Positions 49,001 to 54,434 of a DNA stretch of 64,000 bases are shown piece by piece. The notes beneath the pieces were generated by a model. That model saw only the letters and a list, made by a program, of their open reading frames with translations, did not search any database and was not told where the DNA came from. A program made the translations under genes and the position numbers. The stretch comes from Piscinibacter gummiphilus (GTDB taxonomy: Bacteria > Pseudomonadota > Gammaproteobacteria > Burkholderiales > Burkholderiaceae_C), in the NCBI RefSeq assembly GCF_032681285.1, contig NZ_CP136336.1, positions 3,459,001-3,523,000 of the forward strand, read 5' to 3'. Position 1 is the stretch's first letter; every line of letters starts with the position of its first letter.

Positions 49001-50245
49001 TGCGGCCAGGCCGCCAGCCCAGCGAGCGGCACCGTTCACGACAGCCTTGCGGGCCTGATCCTGATCGCCAGTGGCATTGAACACCTCGGCATACGCGGGC
49101 ACCTGCGCGAGCAGCTGCTCGTGCGTCATCTGCCCGACGGAGGCGCTGACGTTCTGCCGAGCCTCGTCGGCAGCGGCGCCACCGGTCATGGCGCCACCAG
49201 AAGCGGCGCCAACGACCTTGCCGACGCGAGCGACCTTCTGCATCTCGGCGGCGATCTGGGAGGCCTTGGCCACATCACCGGCAGCCTCCGCGGCGCGCGC
49301 GGCGCGCGACAGCTGAGCCAGCTTGCCGGCCTGCCCCACAAAGGGCAGCAGCGTCGCAGCGAGCGAGCCGAAGCCATTCGCTGCAACCATGCCCCAACCC
49401 TGCGCCGTCGGAGGGGTCTCCCAGGTCGACGGGTCGAAGAAGTCGCCCTTGATGGCGGCCTCGAGGCGGGCCCTCTTGCCGCCCTCGGTCATCGAGCCGC
49501 GGATGGATTCCGCGAAGCCCTTGAGCGGGTTGAAGCCTTCGTAGTCTTCGGTGCCGGTTGCCTTGTTCGCGGCGGCCGCGGCGATCTCGCCCGGCAGCTG
49601 CAGCACGCTGCCAAGGGCGTCGACAGCGGATGCGCCGAGCTCCTTGGCGTAGTCGCCAGCAGTCGCGGGGCCAGGGGCTTTCGCGATCGGGATGTAGCGG
49701 TCTTCCGCGGGCTTGCCGTAGAAGGACGTCGCCGGCGTGGCAGGCTTCGCACCCATTGCGCTCGCCACCAGGCTCGCGGCCGACACGCCCTTCTCCACGT
49801 AGCCCGGGTCTTCGGCGTAGCCGCCGGCCTTGAGCGCCGCAAAGTAGCGGTTGGCATCAGCACCCGTGCCCATCGCGCCGCGGTAGCGGCGGCCGATCAG
49901 CCCGGTGAAGTCGTCAGCGAAGGCGTTGGCATCGCCGTACTGGCGGTACTTGTCGCGGCTGCCGTTCATGTTGTCGGTCGCCGCGACGCCACCGCCGCTG
50001 AAGTCTTTGATGTTGCCCAGGTTGTTGGTGCCCGGGATGATGCTGCGGCCCCAGCCGGTTTCCAGGCCCCACTGCCCCAGCACCACCTGCGGCTCGACGC
50101 CGAGCTGCTTGGCGACACGCTCCGCTGCAGGCAGGTACTGCCGCACAAAGTCGCCCACCGCGCCCGGTGCGTTGCTCGCCGGCGCTGGCGCCGGTGCGGA
50201 GCCCAGCAGGTCGTCGGCGGAGAAGGTGATCTGGGTGTTGTTCAT
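37064..50245 (-). CDS. Giant polyvalent virion protein (4393 aa) with peptidoglycan hydrolase, zincin and ADP-ribosyltransferase-like domains
   Basis: In the T7 gp16 position after two ejection-type genes. Visible modules (approximate residues): glucosaminidase/lysozyme-like domain 30-170 with candidate Glu62 in GLETGWGRS; hydrophobic glycine-rich stretches 290-480; long Ala/Gln/Arg helices to 1050; inorganic-pyrophosphatase-like domain 1110-1180 (DGDKVDVFVGP); zincin metallopeptidase with HELMH near 1315; ADP-ribosyltransferase-like domain 1640-1780; ParB-like WDGNHRIG near 1955; unnamed phage domains 2030-2390 and 2500-2810 (HDAFGHGLEG); acetyltransferase-like domains 2905-3050 and 3110-3215; second ADP-ribosyltransferase-like module 3300-3480 (VVYHGT); helical C-terminus with a hydrophobic LPD38-like region near 4070-4220. 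Expected to be injected with DNA. Domain names other than HELMH and the N-terminal hydrolase are by motif resemblance. A [K/R/F]-S-[A/T]-D-R motif recurs between domains. Confidence 0.85.
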   Translation of the reverse strand: MNNTQITFSADDLLGSAPAPAPASNAPGAVGDFVRQYLPAAERVAKQLGVEPQVVLGQWGLETGWGRSIIPGTNNLGNIKDFSGGGVAATDNMNGSRDKYRQYGDANAFADDFTGLIGRRYRGAMGTGADANRYFAALKAGGYAEDPGYVEKGVSAASLVASAMGAKPATPATSFYGKPAEDRYIPIAKAPGPATAGDYAKELGASAVDALGSVLQLPGEIAAAAANKATGTEDYEGFNPLKGFAESIRGSMTEGGKRARLEAAIKGDFFDPSTWETPPTAQGWGMVAANGFGSLAATLLPFVGQAGKLAQLSRAARAAEAAGDVAKASQIAAEMQKVARVGKVVGAASGGAMTGGAAADEARQNVSASVGQMTHEQLLAQVPAYAEVFNATGDQDQARKAVVNGAARWAGGLAALAGAAGGAFNAKVIEDAITQKGIAAMVGNSTASRAGRAALGGAGGAVAEGGQELTEKVGQNAGENIAMGRTVTDDVTRDSAGDVIGGAMVGGALGGAGGGVSSPTAKPAVPAALAPVADKAAEPDSPLSRAAIAGATAQQSVADAQPAPEPEVDPITAKVTDIQERVRSGGLLDALRNAESPVDVKTFVADLAKAASPSSDPRQREMAMARMELALGWADQNPPATVPPAGPAPTLEQKRAAVDRDAELLAQRDGAPNAAAASNLLAEAQRHEEAAEDISNAPGATPETLSRADRLREQAAEMRRRAAAFQASPSQGAGTTFDTEQIDAQRQVNLEQRLRAPAQATAAEPTATPGITASEQAGLEAAALAGEEANRRAEDAPRQAVLSRVMRNIEERGGVASPAEAQILAEAGAGKPYDRIDESLAPALSPDQLLTQATGIALDKAPRSSVTPANAPAEAAGQAAEQRAREDSIQDRAQRQRDQKRLDTNIASLKAATPASLEKPAADAVIYALKTIPALRTAEQKVAVQRARSTYSADQMRILEAAANLPADLSATDKLQLEQLRKDGAPAAPASAPAAADVKTPASIRKRREHIEQLAANGFETLERKGHVYVLSNTKTQQAIVLEGRADAQLARAAIARAVDRAASRANANPSDAQIAAENYRKGEPFQLNGVTIVIENPRGSIRRSKPGAAKKWETKMAHHYGDIVGTRGADGDKVDVFVGPRPDSAKIYVIDQQNQDGSFDEHKVMMGFTSEAEARAGYLANYEPGWTGLQAITEMTPEQFRSWVMSDAAKKRAAEAFSGTLTVSSDGKAVTLPLLSDESLADNNESPARGRKKVRTTKRQAKALREVAAIFGKEIQFFADPAGQVNADGFVSDADSRIIYLNESSGFSPMAVFGHELMHLLRRENPEAYDVIARVVAARLKDAEGFQRFYNSGELDQDKLLEELISDLNGDLLSDANFWREVFEAINAEHGAESKGIIARLAEMVYRIIDGAIAAFKGRKSFGSSQFIDDSKEVRAAFRDGLAKYIKEAGITRTAMEAEILRAAPKKSADRDESLDSFRKRLLDEVVAKREYAAMLARQHDWAFNVGDTLLSTKTGKTYRLVGRFFGAERIRKGEPTKYIPKYLYESGKPPPQGTPRSEVDAWPHDYEQGTFNESALLASETMKSLTTPRPLKFSTDRENTYTGKSTESSIDGQDNSAGGLGQEPREAGDRPAVPSYGVAREGAVSVVARHYSNAPREELSTAFAGTGLKGAERARLESAADARLRQRLNFYVDLGKGISPESGVGGYPHEVRLNNLYDPRSQLIPAAPANEFESAVLDAGFDGYLNPEFTTTQAAAVLLGEHAAVPVAYVGTAPAPGVQPLKKSLLSSELQAIDLAKIPGAEISAGTLAVPAEQAAAANVELERIGSPVRFSTDRAPGKDVTETAEFKRWFGDSRVVDASDAAQFASMYADQYADGEPGHADPKGLQWLEVSDYPISRLRDAVDAEWFRAEQQMWADEGEPDRFDDMLNQPIANPVVLYDDGNGGWTWDGNHRIGAALTKGRATIRALVGVPREQIKSAIGNDGNFDPASPNITKSADRQRVDPMEVSTRAPYAKAAKNFEPEDPIGSLLISNFEAGLAQPKWLAAVTELVEQYPNYREAKSATTPEKKLERMVRQMTDSLVWLHNQVPADTRERSKLWYDGARKIAERMAKKYDVTPAQAAGILAVLSPQKDWFMNVSLADRVTQIMAERQAFAWSKAMTETAGRIFGGEAYRDDLAEVSGRSLNELDSDFYRAMWLRVYDEAHNPRSFYIVSPEGDMVAEARTAQGELAKPAWGSLPTIAKAISIYRNGSFESINEQLGRKHKVRNFFNNILVPNSPNGHVTIDTHAVAAALLRPLSGNSIEVMHNFGGPSSAHAGLEGTYALYEEAYHRAAERVGLLPREMQSITWEAVRGLFTPRFKGQARNVEAIDKIWSQYRKGRLSYEHARDEVIESAGGIEEPGWAGRSPGAYAEEEPAADAGDVRVAGVAGQDAAAAGGGGAGVDSRAPEVSRSADRDGDGRPARRGLAPLAGAPSVAGAAGPDARLVEVAESYARANGIELRRQAEYVDVDPERAARIAAAYEAMPHAPQDPKVREAYENLIRQTVAQYRALEAAGYRFYLFDESNDPYEGNPWNAMRDLRANQVMGVFATEAGFGDEKKRLVRRSTGEPISVGDRIGTINGKTATVLEILPDTGEVRLSGYAGGTVHPARTILAEFRDGAFDASDNPLLADTGIQWPYGSLDGKPKRVLANDLFRAVHDAFGHGLEGAGFRARGEENAWQAHARLFTGSALGAITSETRGQNSWLNFGPNAEKNRTASVEETIFADQKTGLMPEWTWTEGRAGDIQKSSGRNSAADAEKALRSMGLDMLSDDEIDAYNESRFEGGAMNQEVRADDLQWVEHAGMMHRDFFVRDPSGASRGLLRRAWFYPDGVDGGDGSPVIVLEDENGNEIGASDGVKKSADRASLTWTAREQTEAGPIYAGKRFALVKPTRLEVDDFVEDDAVALPMGHASFVTDGNTPYGWQIVDASGAPLGILQAQVTPEGEIEAIHDIAIDNPRAGLGRDIVAHIAASRNGDVRIIEALPQSQPFWDKVGAGYYDANRNTTLDWETLSRAAAEALARDDGEEAAQPAGAIPAGEAAELTDEEARALGIQRSADRGNGDDTDPTPPASGGPKGGKRASVTIEAHGRGWFEAKVGKRTVGKLSVWRDSNNDLVPQNVVVDPRYRQRGIARQMYEAAEAANGEKLKPAVSLSDDAFEFWKRFRPEAVAGDLRHIKDKLVGQRAKKGDHEGVITQASGRGATLTYDRHPQGPGTHSTLVGADEINDALEAAGGQRVVPASMAIRRSTDRGDITSTPAFRKWFGDSKVVDADGKPLVVYHGTAAEFNVFDANQSSDLGFHFGPREVADFHAAKRGGTQVMPVYLAIRNPLRMRDTFDSLKTAVQDTAQQLHAAGVISEGERDSVLSETRRPNIGLRALWDRVQGLIEASGYDGVVYENTGQGESDGEGDSYIAFRPEQIKSATGNEGNFDPTSPDITKSSQRDFADTEPFVHRPGQWDTPAASRFDDLVYKLQDKHVDTKRVVDAVKEAGGDISDLTDVYLQEELFHGRAAKRTEDFVHEELQPLVDQMAKDGITIAHLDDYLHARHAREANAIIAQRNPEIQDGGSGMTNQEAEAYFAELPAEQRAKLDAAAAKVDAMLTKTRELMVDYELESRGKVDGWASMFKHYVPLMREDDGGHTGGGTGQGFSIKGKEVKGRTGSTRKVVDILANIAMQRERTIVRGEKNRVSRALFGLAASNENPEFWQVDTHIPSEKVFNPTSGQVEDRPDNLYKQRPNVVVTKIADEAGNVTERAVVFNEKNERAMRMAEALKNLDAAQLEGLLGASAKVTRYFASINTQYNPVFGVVNLVRDVQAAMVNLQATELKGKQKDIARNAMPALRGIYADLRAERKGKAASSPWAALWDEFQSVGGQTGYRQLFETSADRAKKIEESLNPTAWMDTPMGKIFTANGVLKVPLAQAQRAVKWIFDWLSDYNEAMENGIRLATYKAGIDAGLSKERAASIAKNLTTNFNRKGQAAQQAGALYAFFNASMQGSARIAQTIFTMEPGKPKTIRLTGLGKKIVYGGMLLGTMQAVAMAAAGFSDEDPPEFVRERGIVIPIGNKKYLTVPLPLGLHVIPGIGRITTEWALGGFQKTPQRLVSMLGMFAEAFNPIGNAGMSMQTLAPTALDPLVALTENKDWSGRPIAKESSNKAMPGHLLARDTSSAIGQVLSEAINYLSGGTQYTAGAFSPTPDQIDYLLGQVTGGVGRELSKVEQTAKAVGTGESIPTFKVPLVGRFVGDAKSQASEGTAFYANVDKLNELETEIKGLRKDGKIQEANELRMKSPQAYLITQANHAERAVQRLRREKSELLKSGAPAPEVKAIEERITARMAALNRAVDALREREAATQ
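39791..45850 (-). repeat. Recurring short protein motif [K/R/F]-S-[A/T]-D-R at domain borders
   Basis: Within the giant gene the peptide recurs at about 45831-45850 (KKSADRD), 45451-45470 (KFSTDRE), 44731-44756 (RFSTDRA), 44241-44260 (TKSADRQ), 42871-42895 (SRSADRD), 41528-41548 (KKSADRA), 40941-40965 (QRSADRG), 40370-40390 (RRSTDRG), with a degenerate copy KSSQRD at 39791-39812. Each lies between recognisable domains. This is a repeat at protein level, not a DNA tandem repeat. Confidence 0.75.
42772..43089 (-). CDS. Nested out-of-frame phage gene inside the giant polyvalent gene
   Basis: A 105-residue protein in another frame of the same strand, wholly inside the giant gene. It begins MSTPETKSSNQLEELKSLAG and continues with VLAHMLKKNRPLTLETYVSLAW, which has ordinary amino-acid usage and resembles small phage proteins with a 'hML+ng.PLT.E.Y..LAw' block. 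A good ribosome site (AAGGA, 43100-43104 on the plus strand as TCCTT) lies 10 nt before the ATG. The overlapped part of the giant protein (about residues 2386-2492) is a low-complexity Ala/Gly/Asp linker between two domains, the usual look of a frame forced by an overlapping gene. Function unknown. Confidence 0.6.
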   Translation of the reverse strand: MSTPETKSSNQLEELKSLAGQDAVLAHMLKKNRPLTLETYVSLAWPDKTLQQLGAEELASIPEPLRSADPQTETEMDGPRAEALRRSQVRRLLPEQPAPTPDSSK

Positions 50246-50259
50246 CGGCTGGTGTTGGT

Positions 50260-52023
50260 TCAGCGGATTTCGCGCTCGATGGCGAAGAGGTCGCGCGCAT
50301 CGGCGGGCGACAGCTGCGTGCGCATGCGGTCGTACTTCGTGACGAGCTCGAGCGGCGACATGGAGCCCTTGTCGCGCTGGAACTGCGCAGAAAGGAGTTG
50401 CGCGCTCTCAGCCTTGGCGGCCTGAGCGTCCGCCTCCTTCTGGCGAGCGGCGGCCTGGCGTTCGTTCCAGCGCGCCTGCGGGGAGCCTGGAGGCGCGGCG
50501 GGGATGCCGCCTGCGGGCTGAATGCGACGCTCGGCCGCCGGCTTGGGTGCGGGCTTGGGCGCCTCGCCGAACATCTTGACGAGGTCGAGCTTGCGCTCGA
50601 TGGCGCCGATGTCCTGGTTGAGGCGGGCGTCGAAGGCGGAACGGATCTCCGACTCGGCGCGCGGCGCTGGCAGGGCGGCGTTCTTCTCGAGGGCGTCCTG
50701 CAGCACCTTGTTGGCGTCTGCCTTCGTTTGCTCGATCAGGCGCTGGCGCGCGGCGGGGTCGAAGGCGGCGCCAACGAAGAGCTGCTGGTAAGCCTCGTCG
50801 CCCTGCTTGCCCACCATGTTCTTCACGGTGAGCGCCATGTCTTCCTTCTTGATGCCGCGCTTCTCGTAGTCGGCGGCGGTCGCGAAGTTCGGGGTGAGCG
50901 TGTAGCGCGCACCATCCGCGTCGACGTAGGTCAGGTCGATGGAGCCTGTCTTCGGGTCGATCGCAGGCGAAGTCGACGCAGGGTTCGTCGAGGCGGCCAC
51001 GGCGATCTTGGCGGCACGCGCCGGCGGCATGCCGGGGTTCTGCTGCAGGACGCGGTCGACGAAGTCCTCGGCATCGGCGCGCTGCTGCGGAGAGGCCGCC
51101 TTTACCTCGCCCTTCTCGAACGAGTCGGCCAGGATGGCGCGCGCCTCGCTGAGCGGCGTTGCGGGCGGCTTGCTGCCGCGGCCGCCAGCGCCTGCGCCGC
51201 CGGCGCCGCGAGGCTGCACGGTCTGCACAAACTGGCGCGAGCGCTTGTCGACGTAACCGCCAGGCACGCTGGTCACCGGGTTCTTGGTGAGCTCTTCCTC
51301 GGTCTTGATGGCTGCATCACGCTTCGCCTTGATCAGGGCGCCATAAGAGGCCGGGCTGTAGTAGCTCTCGAGCACCTCGAGGATCTGCTTCGGGTCGGTG
51401 AACTGCTTGGTGACGCCCTTGCCGTTGCCGTCGGTGAACTGCACCTCCACGCCGCCGTTCTCGAGCTGCTTGAGCCCGGCAACCTTGGCCGGCATCGGGT
51501 CGTTGTTGTAGACCTCGGATGCCTCTTGCGCGATCTGGAAAGCGGTCTTGCCAGCAGCGTTGGAGCGCACCTGCTCGAAGAGCTTCGCGCTGCGCTGCAT
51601 GCCGATCTCGTCGGCCTTGCTGCTGAGCGACAGGTAGCGGTCGAGCTGGCCGGCGCTCTTGAATGCGTTGGCCGCGTCGCGAAGCATCTCGTCCTGCGTG
51701 CGCTGCACCTGCTTGACCGCGGGCAGCTGCGTGGCCGATGGCGTGCCCTCGTCGTCCACAGTGATGGCGGACGTGGCCGGGTTCGCTGCGTTGACGTCGA
51801 CGCCCTTTGTCGTCTGGATGTTGGCCAGCGAGTCACGCAGGTTTTCGTTGCGCTGGAACTCGGCATCTTGCCGATCCTGCAGCGTGCGCTGTCGAGCGCG
51901 TTGCTCGCGCACGTAGGCGCGGTCTTCCTCGAGGGCGGCGCGACTGGCTGCATCGGCAGCGCCTTGCTGCACGCCCGCGTACGCGTCGCCCATGCCGCCC
52001 ACGAAACGAGAGAAGCGGCTCAT
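50260..52023 (-). CDS. Internal virion/DNA-ejection protein (T7 gp15-like position)
   Basis: A 587-residue, mostly helical, Ala/Gln/Lys/Arg-rich protein beginning MSRFSRFVGGMGDAYAGVQQ, a common opening for podovirus internal proteins. No enzymatic motif is visible. It lies between a short gp14-like protein and the giant hydrolase-bearing protein, the same order as T7 genes 14-15-16. It overlaps the upstream gene by 4 nt and is 14 nt from the downstream one. Function inferred from order and composition. Confidence 0.65.
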   Translation of the reverse strand: MSRFSRFVGGMGDAYAGVQQGAADAASRAALEEDRAYVREQRARQRTLQDRQDAEFQRNENLRDSLANIQTTKGVDVNAANPATSAITVDDEGTPSATQLPAVKQVQRTQDEMLRDAANAFKSAGQLDRYLSLSSKADEIGMQRSAKLFEQVRSNAAGKTAFQIAQEASEVYNNDPMPAKVAGLKQLENGGVEVQFTDGNGKGVTKQFTDPKQILEVLESYYSPASYGALIKAKRDAAIKTEEELTKNPVTSVPGGYVDKRSRQFVQTVQPRGAGGAGAGGRGSKPPATPLSEARAILADSFEKGEVKAASPQQRADAEDFVDRVLQQNPGMPPARAAKIAVAASTNPASTSPAIDPKTGSIDLTYVDADGARYTLTPNFATAADYEKRGIKKEDMALTVKNMVGKQGDEAYQQLFVGAAFDPAARQRLIEQTKADANKVLQDALEKNAALPAPRAESEIRSAFDARLNQDIGAIERKLDLVKMFGEAPKPAPKPAAERRIQPAGGIPAAPPGSPQARWNERQAAARQKEADAQAAKAESAQLLSAQFQRDKGSMSPLELVTKYDRMRTQLSPADARDLFAIEREIR

Positions 52024-52757
52024 GGGTTGAACTCCTCGAGCTGCAGCGCTGGCGCCTGCTGCTCCTGGTAGGGGTAGATCGAGACGTTGTTGTTGGCCGA
52101 GCTGTCGGTGATCTGAATCTCGGGGTTCTTCTTGAACCAGCTGCTCACGTTGTCTTGGAACGTCTTGTTGTTCAGGACGTCACCGACCATCCGCCCGAAG
52201 CCGTAGCTGTCGCGCGCGGCCTGCGCGCCGTACTGGCTGGCCAGTTGGCCGTAGCCGTTCGTGGCGGCGGCCATGCCGGCTGCAGCCTGCGCAGGCAGCC
52301 CCTTGCCCAGGCTCAGCGTGTTGAGCTTGCGGGCCTGGCCGTCCTGCTCGATCTGGCGTCGCGCGCCGGTTTGGGCGGCCGCCGACTGGCCGGCCTCCTG
52401 AATGCCGAGCTTGACCAGCATCTTCTGGTAGCGGTCGCTGCTCGGGTCCAGGCCAGGCGTGCTGTTGAGCTTCTGGCGCAGGTTGCTGAACGTTGAGGTG
52501 ACCGTGGCGGCAGCCTCTTCGGCGGCCTTGGTCTTGTTGGCCTCGGAGTCGAAGTCTCGGTTCTCCTGAGCGAGGCCTTCTTCAAGGCCGCCGTAGAGGT
52601 CGTAGTAGCGCGCGAGCTGCTCTTCGGCCAGCTGCTGCTGACGATCGATGCCGGCCTGCTGCTTCTTTTGCGCCTCTTCGGCCTTCTTCTGGTTGCTGCG
52701 CGAGACGGCGGCCGATCCGGCCACACCAATCACCGCAGCTGCTACTGCCCATGGCAT
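52020..52757 (-). CDS. Internal virion/DNA-ejection protein (T7 gp14-like)
   Basis: A 245-residue protein with an N-terminal hydrophobic helix (MPWAVAAAVIGVAGSAAV), followed by a coiled-coil rich in Gln, Glu and Lys, then an Ala/Gly-rich helical region. This is the usual layout of podovirus gp14-like proteins, which form the outer-membrane end of the ejection channel. Overlaps the next gene by ATGA. Confidence 0.65.
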   Translation of the reverse strand: MPWAVAAAVIGVAGSAAVSRSNQKKAEEAQKKQQAGIDRQQQLAEEQLARYYDLYGGLEEGLAQENRDFDSEANKTKAAEEAAATVTSTFSNLRQKLNSTPGLDPSSDRYQKMLVKLGIQEAGQSAAAQTGARRQIEQDGQARKLNTLSLGKGLPAQAAAGMAAATNGYGQLASQYGAQAARDSYGFGRMVGDVLNNKTFQDNVSSWFKKNPEIQITDSSANNNVSIYPYQEQQAPALQLEEFNP

Positions 52758-52761
52758 AGGG

Positions 52762-53097
52762 TCACCCTTTCAGGATTGCGTCATCGACCTTCGTGGGGTC
52801 GGTTTCGCTAGTCGCGTGGATGCAGAACCAAACCGCATCGGTCAGCGCTTCAACTGCGTGGGCCTTGCCTGCCTTGATGGTCAGGCAGCGCGGGCCCACA
52901 AACACCTCGCGAGCGCCATCGACTTCGACAACGACAGTGCCGACAGCCAGGACGGAGAGGTGATCAAACGGATGGACGTGCTGAACAAGGCGCTTGCCCT
53001 TGGGGATGCGCGTGTCCTTCGCGTAGACGCCGCCACCGAAGTGGTGCTCGACGTCGATGCCGGCCTCGGCCAGCATGGCGTCGGTCAGGCGCTCCAT
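52762..53097 (-). CDS. Small cupin-fold protein
   Basis: A 111-residue protein with the cupin metal motifs: KGKRLVQHVHPFDHLSVLAVG (His-x-His and a following His) and IKAGKAHAVEAL. ATG 53097 lies inside the end of the upstream oxygenase gene (13-nt overlap). Role in the phage is unknown; location with the oxygenase suggests joint modification or binding of a tail or host component. Confidence 0.7.
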   Translation of the reverse strand: MERLTDAMLAEAGIDVEHHFGGGVYAKDTRIPKGKRLVQHVHPFDHLSVLAVGTVVVEVDGAREVFVGPRCLTIKAGKAHAVEALTDAVWFCIHATSETDPTKVDDAILKG

Positions 53098-53666
53098 GCG
53101 GCGCCTCGGCTGTGACGGATGCACACGATCATGGCCAGGCGCTCGTCTTCGCTGCCGTTGACCACCCAGTGCTCGACGTCGTTGCGGAACCAGTAGACGT
53201 CCCCGGCGCGCGCGTGGATCTCGCCATCGGGGAAGCCGAACACGGCGCCCTTCTCGCACTTCAGCGCGACGTAGTACTTGTCGTAGTAGCTGGCATGCCA
53301 GCCACCGTCGATGTGCGGCTCGATCGCGGTGCGCGGCGGCAGCTTCGTGATGAGCACGCCGCCGAGGCGCTCGCCCTGCACCTTCGCCATGAGATCGAAG
53401 ACCACGGGGCGCACCTCGGGGATCGCATCGGCCTCGGGATACCAGACGCTCTCGTGGGCGTCGTTGAACTCCGACCAGGGGCGCTCGCCGGCCTCGAACG
53501 GGCGGCAGTCGTTGTAGCGGACCCAGACATCCGTCATGCCTGAGTGCGGCGTGCCGGGCGCGTACTGGCGCGCGCCATGCCGGCCGAAGAGGTCGGGTTG
53601 GCGCTGAAGCGCCAGCAGCAGCGGGGTGACGTTTACATTTTCGGCAACCTTCAGAAAGTTCTGCAT
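53085..53666 (-). CDS. Aspartyl/asparaginyl beta-hydroxylase-like Fe(II)/2-oxoglutarate oxygenase
   Basis: A 193-residue protein resembling the AspH family. The iron triad is seen as His-x-Asp in IEPHIDGGWHAS and the distal His in YWFRNDVEHWVVNGS; the following ERLAMIVCIR carries the 2-oxoglutarate-binding Arg. ATG 53666 has an AAGG site 6 nt upstream; a GTG at 53702 is possible. Such enzymes hydroxylate protein side chains or other small substrates. It sits between the fibre-associated gene and the ejection genes, so a virion protein is a possible target (inference). Confidence 0.72.
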   Translation of the reverse strand: MQNFLKVAENVNVTPLLLALQRQPDLFGRHGARQYAPGTPHSGMTDVWVRYNDCRPFEAGERPWSEFNDAHESVWYPEADAIPEVRPVVFDLMAKVQGERLGGVLITKLPPRTAIEPHIDGGWHASYYDKYYVALKCEKGAVFGFPDGEIHARAGDVYWFRNDVEHWVVNGSEDERLAMIVCIRHSRGAAWSA

Positions 53667-53763
53667 ACCAGCCTTCAGTGCTCGCGAATTATAAGTTTGC
53701 ACACCAACTTTTTGTGTGTTTTTGGCCGAGCGCGAGTAATCGTTGGCAGGTCAACGAAAACGC

Positions 53764-54423
53764 TTAGGCCGGCCAGGTGATCGCGCCCAACTCCTCTTCG
53801 GTCGTCGCGGCGGCGATCTCTGCGAAAACCGTGCGCAGCTGGGTGTCGAGCAGCATGATCTTGTCGGCCAGCGCGGCCTCGATGTCGAGCACGTCCTGCG
53901 CGTCGGCAACGTAGGTGGTGCCGTCGGCCAGATCCAGCGTGACGGACCAGCCGGTGTCGGCGTCGGCGATGGCCTTCCGCGCGCGATTCGTGATCGCGGC
54001 GAGCTTGGCCTGGCTGTGGACGTCGCTGCTGAACGGGTAGCCTGTCAGTGCAGAGAAGCCGCCGGTGAACTCGATTTCGTTGCGCTCGGCTGTGAAAGCG
54101 CGGCGCGTCTCGGCCTTCTGCTGCTCAAGCGTCGTGGCAATGACGGCATCGGAATACACGCCGCCTGCCCAAGCAGGTTCGGAAGCAATCAACAGGTTCT
54201 CTGCGTCCGCCAGCAGCGTCGCCGACGGGGCGAGTTCCAAGTCGTAAACCACGCGAGCGATCTCAGGCTCGCCTGCTTCAAAGCGGGCTTGGGTTGGCCA
54301 AGAACTCAAGATCGCTTGACAGGTCATCGCACCGCCTGGAGCCAGGTTGTACGCAACTTGCCTGACCGCGTGGAAGTTTGCAGTGGAGCCGTTGAAGGTG
54401 GTCGTGGTTTTGTAGATTGGCAT
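53764..54423 (-). CDS. DUF4376-type tail-fibre-associated protein
   Basis: A 219-residue protein beginning MPIYKTTTTFNGS. The C-terminal half (SQAKLAAITNRARKAIAD and the WSVTLDLADGTTYVADAQDVL block) matches the DUF4376 pattern seen directly downstream of phage fibre genes. It may be a fibre assembly protein or minor fibre component. It follows the fibre gene by 11 nt. Confidence 0.65.
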   Translation of the reverse strand: MPIYKTTTTFNGSTANFHAVRQVAYNLAPGGAMTCQAILSSWPTQARFEAGEPEIARVVYDLELAPSATLLADAENLLIASEPAWAGGVYSDAVIATTLEQQKAETRRAFTAERNEIEFTGGFSALTGYPFSSDVHSQAKLAAITNRARKAIADADTGWSVTLDLADGTTYVADAQDVLDIEAALADKIMLLDTQLRTVFAEIAAATTEEELGAITWPA

Positions 54424-54434
54424 TTCAGTTCCTC

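Noticed and set aside
45548..50425. A 1625-codon open frame antisense to the giant phage gene
   Set aside because: Its composition is His/Arg/Leu/Val-rich as expected for the complement of GC-rich coding sequence, with no recognisable domain. The minus-strand frame has clear domains.
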